Shown here: positions 10,979 to 23,020 of the stretch, piece after piece
Layout: the number at the start of each line of letters is the position of its first letter
Numbering within the stretch: position 1 is the first letter of the stretch
Assembly (NCBI GenBank): GCA_036873135.1
Contig: JAPTYO010000017.1
Coordinates: 3,472,001-3,536,000 of the forward strand
Direction of reading: 5' to 3'
DNA: 64,000 nucleotides
Source: Clarkia xantiana subsp. parviflora
Lineage: Eukaryota > Streptophyta > Magnoliopsida > Myrtales > Onagraceae
The notes under the pieces: generated by a model
Told to the model about the DNA's origin: nothing
Database searches by the model: none
Seen by the model: the letters and a program-made list of their open reading frames with translations, nothing else
Translations under genes and position numbers: made by a program

Positions 10979-11559
10979 TGTTGGATTATGAAAACGTAAT
11001 ACTACAAAATGCTAAACGTGTACATGTAAGTAATCTAATTACGCAGCGGAATAATGTACACATACATCAATAGCTTTCCTGCCCAAGAACGTTGTGGAGG
11101 GAGTTCCGATCCTCCGGTCGAATCCCGTACAAGTTCTTCGTGAGAAGAAGTCCTTCACGGTGTAAGCTCCACAGCAAATCCTCTGATCGATTCTTCAACG
11201 GGGACAGAACCTCGGACTGAGGTGATGGTGTGCCGAAATCACTACTAAGGGGGTGAGAGAGTTTCTCCCAAGTTCCTCAATGGAGTGACTTATGAATTTC
11301 TTGATGTGTAAAACCCCTTAGGTGAGTCCCCTATTTATAAGATTGGTTGAGTTGACAAAAGTCCACTCCATCCTATGTGGTACTAGGGTTCGGCCGAACT
11401 ATGTTATTAAGGAAGGAGTCCCAATTTTGGGCCTCCCATGTCAATTAGGAATTGGGTCAAGCCCAATTATCCTAATGTGACATTTACCCAATTATCTTAG
11501 GTAATATCCTTAATATTAACGGGCTACCAATTACGGCGCCACGTCACCATATGCTAACA
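10979..11559 (-). repeat. E1 5' LTR
   Basis: 581 bp, paired with 4325-4905. The complement contains TTATAAATAGG (about 11330-11340) as a TATA box. It is flanked by the CTATA duplication at 11560-11564. Confidence 0.93.
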
Positions 11560-11564
11560 CTATA

Positions 11565-11925
11565 TAGGTTTTTTGGTTTTAATGATTAATGCTTTAGTGA
11601 ATAGCTCTTAAGTGACGTGATTATATATAATTTTTTATATAAACCTGACATTGAGTTCATATGTGTATTTAAAAATAAAACTGGCAAATTAAGTGAACTG
11701 AGTACCGAAAGGAGGTAGTTAAAAAATATTTTTTAAATTCGTAATAGAACCCCCGAACTCGAATTTCTGATGGTAGACCAATTTTGTACCTAGGTGCTTA
11801 ATCCGTTAGTTACTTTGGTAAATTAGGATTCTAGTTATCCTTATAATTAACTAGTTGTGACTCTTTACAAAATGCATCGTTTTTTCAAAATGTAATTCGC
11901 CTTAAGCCAAATTTTAGGTCTGACA
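11565..11925 (+). mobile_element. Element X, right part
   Basis: Continuation of X after the nested E1. It ends ATTTTAGGTCTGACA at 11925, followed by the GTCGG duplication at 11926-11930. It contains no ORF. Confidence 0.65.
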
Positions 11926-11930
11926 GTCGG

Positions 11931-12476
11931 CCTCGTACAGATCCTTGATCGTCTTAATCGATGTGATTAGACGTGTGAGTCCATTATTGTTAGCAAACCA
12001 TGAGAGAGGAAACATCTTCATTACTTTAATAACCCTTGTCTATACGTCTATTTCGTCAGCGGGATCATGAACGGTTATAACACCGCCATCATTGCATAGA
12101 ATACTGTTGTATTCTACCATGAGGTCTTTTGCTTCATCGACCTTTCCTCTAACGTAGCGAAGGTGTATGGCGCACCAAAGATTCATTGCGCTTTTCTCCA
12201 TAAACTCTTCATCTACTTCAACTGACAGCAAATTAATTCTCGTGATGTCCGATCTTTCCTCAAACTTTTCTTGCTGTTGTAGATGTATGGTTTTCCATAT
12301 TCGTCTGTCTCTATCCTCTTTGCTTTCGGATTGATTCGGTCATCAACATCAGCAGCAATAAGGATATCCTCAACACTTTCTTTCCATTCATCATAATACA
12401 TACCATCCTGATTGCGAGGTTCATAGAAGAGTACCGATCCAACCATGAAAACTAACACATTTATAATCATGCACAA
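11931..12476 (-). pseudogene. 5' part of gag-position ORF, copy LM
   Basis: The minus strand reads FYEPRNQDGMYYDEWKESVE, then DVDDRINPKAKRIETDEYGK, then NLWCAIHLRYVRGKVDEAKD and KMFPLSWFANNNGLTR, in two frames joined at about 12215. It is collinear with the E1 ORF. It stops at the X insertion (11926-11930), and the remaining C-terminus is at 2853-2962. The family is unrecognised. Confidence 0.65.
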
Positions 12477-13905
12477 TCAGGGAGACAATAGCATTTTGGG
12501 AAAGAATTGCATTCATCGGATATCTAGTAAGATGGAATACAACAAATAATGATTCCTCATCCATCTAAACCAACCGACCGCCAGTAAACCGAGGGAAGGG
12601 GGTTGTGAAAGAGTTCACATTACCATCGTCTTCGATCCAATAGATCAGTCTTTTAAAACGGGTTTGATCGCAAATTACCAGAACATGAATTATAAAAATA
12701 AGCATACCCGATCTTGGCTTTCCCAAGGCCATTTTGTTTTTGATAAAATATTCCGATGAATTTACGCATGCATACAAAATTCTACATTACAAGAAAATCA
12801 TCATAGCAAGCCAAATCCATCATCCAAACCACGCATCACGCATACGCGTCATGCGTCTAATGTTCCGAGGATCTCATGCTTGCATATATAGAACTCTACT
12901 TTCTAAGTAAACTATTACATGCGGCTACATCCTCAACATTCGAGCATACGTGTCATACATGAAACTTCCACATCAAACTTGCATATTTGGCGACTGGTTT
13001 TTTTTTAAAACATTTTAAAATATTAGGGGCTGACTTGCAATTCATGTTTACAATCAATCATGTGAGTTTCTAGACATGAATCTTAGGCAATTGCAACCAT
13101 CATAACATGTAATTTAACTAGGGCTCTGCCCCCAACATGGAATTTCTAGCTAGCTTGACATAGTCAAGACGATAGTTCTAATAAATATATGTGACGAAAA
13201 GTAAACAACTGCAATTCAGCCCTCTAATTAATTCATTCCAAAAACCGTGCATTTCCAAGATCCATCCCCATAATCGAAACTAGGCATTAAGGTTTTAACT
13301 AAAACGTGAAAATTTTAAACCTTCGAGCACTGTGTAGGCTAATTTAAAGTTCGAAAACATTTGGATTTTCAAATTCGACCATCCCCTTTTATTAATTGAC
13401 TTGAATTCGATTTTGAAAAATCCGGTTCGGTTCAGTCAATTTCGGTTCAATCCGGTTCGGTTCCATAAATTCGGTTCGGGTTCGGGCCGATTTTATTTTA
13501 AAATATGGTTCAGTCTGAATCGGTTCAATAAAATAGGATTTCGGTTCATCACTCAAAACCGGTTCGGTTAGATTCACTTAGTCACCTCGGTCTGACCCGA
13601 CCCGACTAGGTCGAACCGATTAAGAAAACCCGGATTGGTTTAACCGGCTCCGGTTTTGCAAATTGGACCAGCCCATTAAAGACATATGGTTCGGCCAAAA
13701 TATTTCTTGTGTGCTAAATAGAGTTTAAAAATCCACTAAAAACTTAACTTAGCCACCAATAAATATTAATTATGTAAAATAATTTCCAATATTGCATATA
13801 TATATATAATTCGGCTACATCTATATATATATATTTATTGTCAAGATTCTATCTATAAGATATAAATCAATCAACAATATATATACATATATATAAATTT
13901 CGGAT

Positions 13906-13939
<34 letters not shown>

Positions 13940-14470
13940 TATTTACCGTCAATATCTTTAATAGGGAAACAAATATACTACTGATAATATATTTTCTTAA
14001 TCTTTTAGGTAACTAATTCTATCAATTATATATTTATCCCTATAATTTATCTAGACATATTGATAGTTATATATATTGTGTGAATCTATCCATATATTTC
14101 CAATTATAGATATATTTTTACATTTAATAAAAATTAAAATATGGTAAACTTTAGAGATATATTTGGGCTGAAACTAGTAAACTTGGGGCCTAAAAAATTA
14201 AAAATTTTACCTTGTATTTCAATTAGGGTTCGGCCGAAACATCGAATTGGAAACAAGTGGTCAAATTTCAAGATCAAATTTTACTTAAAGATTTTGATAA
14301 AAGTCACGTTTTTCTTGAAGATCATGAACATCAAATTTTACTAATAACATCATGAAAATTTCGGCACAAACAACTGTAAAAACCAGAAATTTTAAATTTT
14401 CACTAAAAATTTCAGCCAACATGTAAAATCAAGAACGTCAATTTATCAAAATTATGAACTCCTAACACAG
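12477..14470 (-). other. Copia leader, copy LM
   Basis: Non-coding leader between PBS and first ORF. It holds the GGTTCGG/AACCGG block (about 13400-13640) and AT-microsatellites (about 13790-13950). The part at 14200-14290 is matched in inverse orientation by 46500-46570 of copy R. Confidence 0.65.
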
Positions 14471-14482
14471 GCTTTGATACCA
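14471..14482 (-). other. LM primer binding site
   Basis: The complement reads TGGTATCAAAGC, an initiator-Met-type copia PBS with one change, one base from the LTR end. Confidence 0.8.
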
Positions 14483-14483
14483 C

Positions 14484-15092
14484 TATTGGATTACGGGGCT
14501 AAATATTATGGAAACATAAATACGGTACATTCTAGTAATCAAGGTTACGCAACGGAAGATGTGCACATACCTTACACATACCTTAATCGCTTTCCGTAAT
14601 CCCAAGATCTTGCTGAGGGAGTTCTCAATCCACCGGAAGGCACCCGAAGAGGTTCTTGTTAAGGAATCCCTACGCGGTATAGTCTCCACAGCAAAGCCTC
14701 TGATCGATTCTTGGCAGGGACAGATCGTTGGAGTGTTTGCTCAAAGCAAATTGGCACACCCTTGTTGAGTAGTAAGGTTCGGCCGAAACTAGAGTGTTTA
14801 GGGAGGAGGGTTTACTCTTAAATTACCACAAATGAGGAATTATGATGCAACATGATAAAAGTCCTAACACTCTCTAGTTAAAGGAAGAGAAAAGTGGACA
14901 AAAGTCCACTTTGCCCACTCCAATATTTCGGCCGGCCTATTGTATAAGGGATGCCCAATTTTGGGCCTCTCGTGTCAATTAGGATTTAGGTCTAGCCCAA
15001 TTTCCCTACTGTGACATTTACCCTATTGTTTCAGGTAACATATACATATTAACGGGCTTTCATTTACGGTGCCCTATCACCATATGCTAACA
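14484..15092 (-). repeat. LM 5' LTR
   Basis: 609 bp on the minus strand, from TGTTAGCATATGG at 15092 to CGTAATCCAATA at 14484 (the terminal CA has decayed to TA). It is a diverged relative of the E1 LTRs. The partner LTR would lie left of the window. The outer flank at 15093-15097 is ATTAG. Confidence 0.85.
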
Positions 15093-15276
15093 ATTAGGTG
15101 ATTTTTCCGTTTATTTGGGGAAAAATTACTTTCCTCACTTTAAGTTGAGACAAAATAAACCCCTCCTCCCTAACACTAAGTTTCGTCTGAAACCCATATA
15201 GAGCAAGGAGATGCCAAATTGCTTCAAGCAATTACCCCGGAGATCCATCCAAGTGATCGATTGAAAAGAGGATTTG
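15093..15276. other. Short spacer, no feature
   Basis: Sequence between the LM LTR and the M2 ORF remnant. It includes a pyrimidine-rich stretch but nothing I can assign. Confidence 0.4.
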
Positions 15277-15769
15277 TTATGGAGACCATTCCTCGTAGAT
15301 TTCTCCTTCAGAAGAATTCCTACAGGACCTGTCTGGTAGACGTGAACTACCCGTCACGTTCCTAGGACTACAGAAAGCAATATTGGTATGTGCGTTCTTT
15401 CCGCTGCATAATTCGTTACATAACATGTACCTTGCAGTTTTGTTTCCATAGTTATCGTCCCCCAATTCCAACAGGGAACACCAAAGCTGTAATGAACTAT
15501 ATTTGTGTTTGAAGTCTTCTTCAACCTCTTGAGTCAAGTTCGAAAAAATCCATAGTTGCATCCATTTCATCAAAGAACCTCCTTTCTTGATTGATAAAAG
15601 GAATGCCAAATTCATCTGTCATTGTCCTTTCTGCTTTTGCATCAACGCAATGGCAGATGTCTTTAGCATCGAGGAGATACTTCACAAAGCTACTCCAAGC
15701 ATCATAGTTCACTCCATAAAGATTGCTAGGAATGTAGAATTGCACTCCATTATCAATTGAAACTAACAC
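15277..15769 (-). pseudogene. Gag-position ORF remnant, copia copy M2
   Basis: The minus strand encodes MLVSIDNGVQFYIPSNLYG, NYDAWSSFVKYLLDAKD, TMTDEFGIPFINQ and, in a second frame, VEEDFKHKYSSLQLWCSLLE. These align with the positions of W, EFxxP/EYGKP and VDEEF..LWC in the LM copy and with 49167-49260 of R. It is more divergent than the other copies and frameshifted at about 15530. The NYDAW-to-L-A-D spacing is Gag-like, but no family assignment is made. Confidence 0.55.
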
Positions 15770-17127
15770 ATTTACAAACCATGCGAAAATTAGGGTGACA
15801 ATTTAATTTTTTTTGAAAAGAATTGTTTACATCGGATATCTATGAGATAGGATGTGACAAACAATGATTCCTCAGTCATCTACATACACCCGATCTTGGC
15901 TTTCCGAAGGCCCTTTGAAAATGTTTCGAGAAGCATACATAATTCTACTTCATTAGCAAATTATCGCATCATGCGTAGTCACTCCACATCAAACATGCAT
16001 ATTTGGCGACTGAATATCGTTTAAGACATGGATCTTGCCGAGATCACTCAGCAAAAACATGTTTATCCTAGTGCGCAACTCATTAATTGACAACAGGGTT
16101 TTGCCCCCCAAGCATGCAATTTCTAGCTAGGTTGACACGGTCAAGTCTCATTTCTAACAAACATTCATATTAATACATAAAAATTGCAATTCAGCCCACA
16201 AAATGATTAAGTCCCAAATCATGCATTTTTCGACATGCATCACCATAACCGAAACTAGGCATCGTGTTTGATTAAAACTTTAAAATATCAATTAAGTTCG
16301 CACTGTGTAGGTAATTTTTTAAATTTCAAAAGCATTTGGATTTTAAATTTGATCTAACCAAATTTAAGTTGACCCGGACCTGTCCGGTCAAACCGATCTG
16401 GTTCAGTAACCACGGTTCGACCGGTCTGGTCCAATTTGATCCGTTCGGTTTGATTTTACATGAACCGGGTCGGGTTTGTCACGGCCCATTAGCCCACCTT
16501 ATCCGACCCGACCCGATTTCGATCACACCGATTGAGAAAACCAAGTCGGTCGACCCGACTTGTTTGAACCGGTAGAACCCGACCGGAACCGGTTCGGATC
16601 CCTCTGGTTATCTAGGTCGGTTGACCTGACTTCGTTGCGCATTTGGATCTGCCACTAACCCTAGGGTTTCGGCCGAAATGTCACTTGGTGGCTAAGTAGA
16701 GTTTTAAATCCTCTAAGAACTTAACTTAGTATTCAAGCAACAATTAAATATTATAGATATTGTCCAATAAATATTAATGCGCAATATATATATATCTATA
16801 AGATAATATACATCTTTAATTGATTAGATTATATATTAGGGATAAATATCTATCAATAATCTATTTTCCCAATCTTATAGTTAAATATTTATCACAAAAT
16901 ATATTTATATCCCTAAAATAATGCATAGAATATATCGGTAATTAATGTCACGATTTTACTTTGACTAAAAGAATCCCTAGGGCCGAAATTAATTTTTTTT
17001 TATTTGGAGACGGCGGCCACGGCTGCACCGCAGCCTTAGGGTCAAGCGTCCAATTTTGATAAAAATTATCTTTTAGCAACAATCAAGAACAAGGTTTTAT
17101 AAAAAAAATCATGAACACCCTACACAA
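15770..17127 (-). other. Copia leader, copy M2
   Basis: Non-coding leader with the AACCGG-type block at about 16370-16620, an AT-rich block at 16740-16960, and a short GC-rich insert (about 17005-17050). No ORF is supported. Confidence 0.55.
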
Positions 17128-17139
17128 ACTCTGATATCA
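17128..17139 (-). other. M2 primer binding site
   Basis: The complement reads TGATATCAGAGT just inside the LTR end, a decayed initiator-Met-type copia PBS. Confidence 0.65.
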
Positions 17140-17140
17140 C

Positions 17141-17320
17141 CGTTGGATTCTATGATATAAACTGTAAGGAACATAAATGCAGGTACATGCTTGGTAAACG
17201 AATTACGCTGCGGAAGAGTGCACATACCTATTTTGTCGATTATGCAATCCGTAGCCGAGGAACAACACGAGGGAGTTCACGATCTGCCGGACAGTGTCCT
17301 GCGGGAAATCTGATTAAGTG
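17141..17320 (-). repeat. M2 5' LTR, truncated by element D
   Basis: It resembles the first 180 bp (plus-strand view) of the copia LTRs: TTGGATTCTATGATA, ATTACGCTGCGGAAGAGTGCAC, AGGGAGTTCACGATC. It stops at 17320, where D's LTR begins with TGATGGG. The other part of this LTR would lie beyond D's right end and was lost at the 36836 junction. Confidence 0.75.
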
Positions 17321-18342
17321 TGATGGGTATATGTCCGATTCGGGTTAGTTTTATATTATTCGGACTTCGTATACACGTAAAACCCACTAAACGATTTGAA
17401 ATTATTCACCCTCGAGTACTTAAAGGTCCAAGGCACGCGCGTACGCGCCCCGGACTTGTGCCGCGTCCGGATTGCAGGACAGTCCGGACCGGGTCACAAT
17501 CCGACCCTCCGGATTGTCCCGTCACCCCGGACCTCCCGAGATCTGTGCGATACCCCGGGACGGTCCGGATTCCTACTATTATTGACGCGTAAACCCCTAC
17601 ATAAACACTGCACGTGCAAACCCTCATGATATCAACTTTACTCCCGTCTATGCTCGGTTCATACTTTGCATTGAACCGACGTTGGACCGCTCAAAACCCA
17701 GTTTGATTCAAAGGTTCCCTATAAATAGGAGCATTGATCATTCATTTCACAATTTAAGTTGACAGCGGAAGCTCTGCCCTCTCTCTTACTTTCGTTCTCT
17801 AAAAACCCGACTTACGCTTCGGAGAGGGTTCATCGCACTCCACCCCCCCCCCCTCGCGTGGTGTGCGATACTGCCCCTCTTGCAGGTATACGGAGACGCA
17901 CGAGCCCCGACGCGTGCGAAGACCCGGCTAGTTAACAACCGGAGGCATCTTCCGGCATCAATACAAGGACTTGACACTTTGTCTAGTCCGGGTCCCGACA
18001 CTCTACTAGACGCGCATACGTACATACTCCTCCAAGGCGCGCATACCCCGCAGTGTACGCATACTCCCCAAGACGCGCATTATATGCGTATACTACACTA
18101 GGCGTGCACGCGTGCACATACTACAAGACACGCGCGTGCGAAGACACTACAAGATACCTAAACACTTGGCCATTTTAAGGGCTTGCAAGTCTCCGACTCA
18201 CCGACAGTCCGACGCTCCGATAACCCAACAACCCGACTATCGGATATCCGTGAGCTCAAATAACTCGTCAGCATAACTACACAACACTTCAAGGACCCGA
18301 TGACTTTCGAGTCAACGACCCGCGAAGAGTCAGGATCCAACA
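17321..18342 (+). repeat. D 5' LTR
   Basis: 1022 bp, TGATGGG to GGATCCAACA. It contains CCCTATAAATAGGAGC (about 17719) as a TATA box and, about 120 bp downstream, a poly-C run (about 17841-17853). It also has CCGG-rich inverted words and repeated GCGCATAC motifs. It aligns with 35754-36835, but the two have diverged and differ by internal duplications. Confidence 0.87.
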
Positions 18343-18345
18343 TTT

Positions 18346-18399
18346 TGGCGTTGTCCTCGAGATTCGAACGAACAATCTCTCGCTTACCAGCAAATGCTA
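18346..18399 (-). other. D primer-binding region overlapping a tRNA-like motif
   Basis: Plus-strand TGGCGTTGTCCTCGAG begins three bases after the LTR end. Read on the minus strand, the stretch contains GCTGGTAAGCG (18381-18391), resembling a tRNA A box, and CGTTCGAATCTC (18359-18370), resembling a B box, and then runs to ..CAACGCCA. So the site looks complementary not just to a tRNA 3' end but to its T arm and beyond. The anticodon arm is missing, so it is not a tRNA gene. The primer tRNA is not assigned. Confidence 0.5.
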
Positions 18400-21300
18400 T
18401 ATGGCAAACATATACGTAATACATGGTGATGTTAGGCAAGGGAAGCATACGCGTCCTAGAAGATGCAACATGCTCAAGAACACCAACATGATGATGCACC
18501 AATACAAACATTGACACTCACAATGACTACCCAAGAGGAGACGCATAGTCCAATACAAGAGACACGCAAAGACTAACTCTTGAATGCTATGCTACGCTAC
18601 CCAAACAACACAGCGGGCATACCTCCAGCAGGGCGTACCCCTAGGGAGTATAATACCAGCAGATATACCCTAGACATACCGCGGACATACCGCCAAGTTC
18701 ACCGCACCTACAAGTAGGTGTACCGACGGCATGCGCGCCTGAAACAGTGTTCATCACCGCAGTAGCATCGCTACTACCATCAACCATCGGCGTCTTACCA
18801 ACAAGTTAGACGCGTCACGGCCACTCCGGCCTGGCGAGGTAATCGTTATCACCGAAAATCATCATCAACCGAAAAAACTGACGAGACAACCTAATCCTGA
18901 CCTCATGGTATGGATAACAACGCGAAGCATCCAGATGCTCGCTACCATACCTATCGCAAATGCTATCGAAAACTCTAATCGAGGAACTCTCACGACCAAC
19001 GTAGGGAGTAACCCCTTTATACATTCAATGTTTTAAGCACTTAAAAAGGAATGATATGAATCAAGGAAGATACAAAGCAAGGGAAGGTCGAACCTTCAAT
19101 AATTCGATCCAACTCGAAAAGCAACTTGACGTGGACCACCATCGCCGCCGGAATATTGTCGAAGGCCACTTAAGCTTTGTCTGAGTTGGCCACTCAGTGA
19201 ACATCGTTCACCATTCAAGCGCACAACTTTCAAAGGACCCCTCTTCGATTATCAGAGTGGTCGCAACCGCCTTGCTCTATCAAGCAAGCATCTCCAAAGA
19301 AGAACATTAACTGTCGAACGCATACACCTCCAACGTGCGTACGTCTCTAAAACGCACCCAAGTCATGGGAAGCAATTCCTAACGGGGACGAAGTGCAACA
19401 ACCAACTCACAAACAACAAATGATAGACATAGCAACACCCCATGCCTCTGTAACAAAAGACAACCAAGACTGCACATGTCTTGTTGCGCTGTGACAAAGC
19501 AAACAATGACAGCATTCTCAAGCCCCACCAATAGGTGGAAACAAACAGACACATCCGATCAAACACGTGACTAACCGGTGCCTACAAAAATGAAAAATCA
19601 AAGATTACAGCAAGACAACTTAGTCCCTCGCGTTCGTGTAAGCACCATCACCCAACAATCCCCAAGCTGGGGCATACGGTTATTACACCTCCGTGTAGGA
19701 ACTCAAAGGTTCTAAACATCGCATCGCAACAATAAACAAGAGAGGGGGCACCATTCAAGGGACAACCCCACCAGCACTATGGAGCGTTACTCAAGAGCGA
19801 CTCCTACGCTATACGCACATCTGTGTTAAAACCACCACGTGGAGAAGGCGACATAGCTATCTCCGACATCCTACAAATATTCCTTCGTTAGGCAAATAAG
19901 AAGGAGGTGACTCTAACACGGATGGAAGGGTCCCAGACAATCCGACGCAAATACATGTGCCTACACGCACCTACATGTGCTTACATGCGCCTACCCACGC
20001 ATACGTGGCCTAATGCGAATGTTAAAGGTAACATAAGAACTATCTACGATAACGACACAAGGAAATGAAGGGGACCTTGTCAGTACGACATTCCTCAATC
20101 ATGTATACATCCGTGACACAAGCACAACTTCAAGAGAAGTTAAGCTACAAGTCATAACCACAATGGGGAACACACCACCATGAAGAAACATAAGGTATTA
20201 CTTACCTATGGTACGGGAACTACGTCATTCGAGGTTCCGCAGAAGAATATTCGAAAACCAGCCAAAGGAAAAACTAAGTACCACACACGTCCGAACGAGA
20301 GCCATTACCGCTACTCAATCCCACCATTAAATACACTTGCATCAAAATGCAAGGAATAGGAGGGAGGGAATTCACAAATACTCACCAAGAATGGGCGCTG
20401 CCACACAGCAGTCACCAAGGGAAATTCATAACACTCGTCGCAAGAACGGGGGCACGTCGCGAACTACGACTATTGCAAGGGTTTAGTAGTTACCTACTTA
20501 CAAGAGGTACTCATCACACCCGAGCAAAGAAAGATGGTGTGACTGCCAAGCGACTTGGGGGGCACCGAATGAACAACTTCTTGTCACCCCACCTAACTAT
20601 TGGGAAGAAGTTCAGAAATGAAAGGTTACGCAAACGCGCGAGCACGCGAATACGCAACATCACTCTTCCTAAGAGGAAGCCACATACGATGAAAACAACC
20701 TCAATTTCCTATACGGATTTAATCCAAGATATCTACACCGGGAATCGCCCTCGAAAGGCAATCATTCCTACTAAAAAAGGTCCAGGTAACCGGCATATTG
20801 TCGAAACACGAGTAAGAGGTAATAACTCTATGTGAATTTCTAAACTGAATAGAACAGGCTACTCGGGTAAGATATCTACCCTGAATAGTTTGATATAACC
20901 AGACAATAATGCAATCTGAATGGAACAGACTAGTCGCGAATAGTCTATTCCAATCATATTGACATTACAAGCTGAAAAGAACGAACTAGCCGAACCTGAT
21001 ATAAGGATCAAATAGTTCAGTCTAATCTAGTCCAGAGGGACGACATGACAGGCAACATAGCCTTACAATGAGATTTATAGCTCCATATTATTTACTAACC
21101 AATATACATCTCGAATCAATGCGAAACAATTTGAGACAGGTTATGTACAGATACAAGAGATGTGTCAAAGAAACACTCTACTTAAGCGACAACACCAAGT
21201 AGAGGTTGTATAAAACACTCTCTGGAATACTCTATCTACGAGCTCCCTACATAGGCATCTAAGCCAAGTCGCGGTCGCATGTGTACCACTTGGATAGTCA

Positions 21301-21900
21301 CAACAAGTATCAAAGTTAATGTCAGGACACGACGGCTAGTCGAGCGAATTACTCAAACACAAGATCCTACCTTGGAGACAATACCAAGTAGCGATCACAC
21401 ACGTATATGTGCATCACGACATGGATGAAACTACGTGCATCGACTAGAGAATTCAAACAACAATATATCAACAAACACATGCAACTAAGGACCCTTGAAA
21501 AGTCCCATACCTAACATGCGTCGTCAACCAAAGGGAGTATTCATACTAATATTTGAATACATGCACTAATTAAAGAAGATCATAGAACTTCATCTGTTAT
21601 CTATCATACTGCAAATATTGCAACTATCTAATGAAGTGCATACATTCTCGTAGGTACAACCTTACTTATAAATCAACAATACTCCCTACTCTGGAATCAT
21701 ACCAAGTAGTGGACTCTATGCATTTATTTTGCATCAACAACGCAAAGTATTACGCTACATACAACAAAGGGCCTATACTATACGCCAACTACATGTCTAT
21801 ACTCGACATCAACAACAAGCACTCAATACACTCTCTCATGTGACATCTATTATGTCTACTCTATACAGCTACATCCTAGAAATATTTCTAAGGACTACAC
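18400..21900. other. D interior, non-coding
   Basis: About 3.5 kb of moderately GC-rich, A/C-biased sequence. The largest ORF (20347-20835, 162 codons) has no recognisable motif and no counterpart. I see no gag, protease, RT or integrase motif on either strand. It is filler or highly decayed interior of the element. Confidence 0.55.
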
Positions 21901-21910
21901 ACAACTAAGT

Positions 21911-22165
21911 GGCGCGACATCCTCTTCACGATGGCAACGCCATGTCATCTTACTGAGGAACGAGACACCTAGTATAGATTACTAAATATTTACATGGCGT
22001 GACATCCTCTTCACGAGGGAAACCCCATGACATCTTACTGAGGAACGAGACACCCAGTATAGATTACTAAACATACACATGGCGCGACATCCTCTATATG
22101 AGTGCAACCCCATGAAAACCTACTACTACCCACAAGTAGCGTTCATTATTACGTACCAACACTCT
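21911..22165 (+). repeat. D: about three 85-bp tandem units
   Basis: GGCGCGACATCC or GGCGTGACATCC recurs at about 21911, 21996 and 22081, each followed by TCTTCACGA/TCTATATGA and, in the first two, CATCTTACTGAGGAACGAGA. The spacing is 85 bp. Confidence 0.75.
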
Positions 22166-22294
22166 ACGCCGACAAGAGCGTAGAAAACAATCGCCGCAAT
22201 ACACAACGCAGTGAAAAATCACCAAACATACAAGTCGAGTCTTGTAAAATGTTATCTTATTCGTGAACAAATAATGGAAATAAAACACTCCAAC

Positions 22295-22790
22295 TAAGCA
22301 AGTAGTGTCTTGCCACAACGTCGCCTTGGAATGGACAAAGAGACGGAAAAAACTACAAGTTTCGCAATACAAACTTGTGCAGCCCCCTGGAATAACTAGG
22401 ACGAGGTGTAGGAGCATCGCATGTTCAGTACAAGGACTAGCCAAGGAACACATTAATGCTATAACGGGGGTACCCAAATAGCGGATCAAAACACATTAAA
22501 AAATTGGCAAGTCGTGTCTTGCTACAACGTCGCTTCGGAATGGTCCGAAAGACGGAATAAAATACAAGGCTTATCACACGACCTTTGTCACGTCCATTTG
22601 ATTAACAAAGTGGAGGCGTACTAGCATCGCAAGGCGAGTAATTGGGTTAGCCAACATAATGCCTTGCAACAACATTACGCGGGGAGTTCCCAACTAACAG
22701 ATGGAAAAACACACCAAATTAACAAGTAGCGTCTTGTGACAATGTCGCCTTAGAGTGGACTAAGAGACGGTAAAAACTAAGGTCTCGCCT
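22295..22790 (+). repeat. D: three spaced ~210-bp units
   Basis: The block GTCTTG.. ACAACGTCGCC/TTCGGAATGG.. AGAGACGG recurs at about 22305, 22515 and 22730 with diverged filler between. It is probably an old tandem array. Confidence 0.6.
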
Positions 22791-22819
22791 CGTCGAGACG
22801 ACACACTCGCGTGTATACA

Positions 22820-23020
22820 TGGGTCTTGCGCATTACTACTCACAAATGCCAAGTACCGGGAAAATGACCTTGTTCATTACTACCCATAAATACCAAGGGT
22901 TACTCTAAGGACTTGCGCATTACTACTCATAAATGCCAAGTGCCGGGACAATGGCCTTACACATTACTACCCATAAATTCTAAGCGTCACTCTTAAGCCT
23001 TGCGCGTTACTACTCATGAA
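22820..23020 (+). repeat. D: ~43-bp tandem units
   Basis: CATTACTACTCA/CATTACTACCCA followed by T/CAAATGCCAAG-like sequence recurs about every 40-48 bp (five imperfect copies). Confidence 0.65.

Larger units (their letters stand above)
4325..11559 (-). mobile_element. E1: full-length, internally deleted Ty1/copia element
   Basis: It has two 581-bp LTRs (4325-4905 and 10979-11559) with TGTTGG..TAACA ends, and the 5-bp duplication CTATA at 4320-4324 and 11560-11564. On the minus strand the order is 5' LTR, initiator-Met PBS, a leader of about 2 kb, an unrecognised ORF in the gag position, a non-coding spacer, truncated RT plus RNase H, a 3' untranslated region, a GAGTGGGAGC polypurine tract and the 3' LTR. 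Protease, integrase and the RT N-terminus are missing, so it is non-autonomous. It is inserted in X. Confidence 0.92.

Noticed and set aside
18346..18399. tRNA gene on the minus strand
   Set aside because: The anticodon arm is missing, T-stem pairing is poor, and the segment overlaps a primer-binding site.
20347..20835. 162-codon plus-strand ORF in D
   Set aside because: No recognisable motif, no counterpart in the other elements, and composition like its surroundings. It is probably chance, so it was mentioned only in the region entry.
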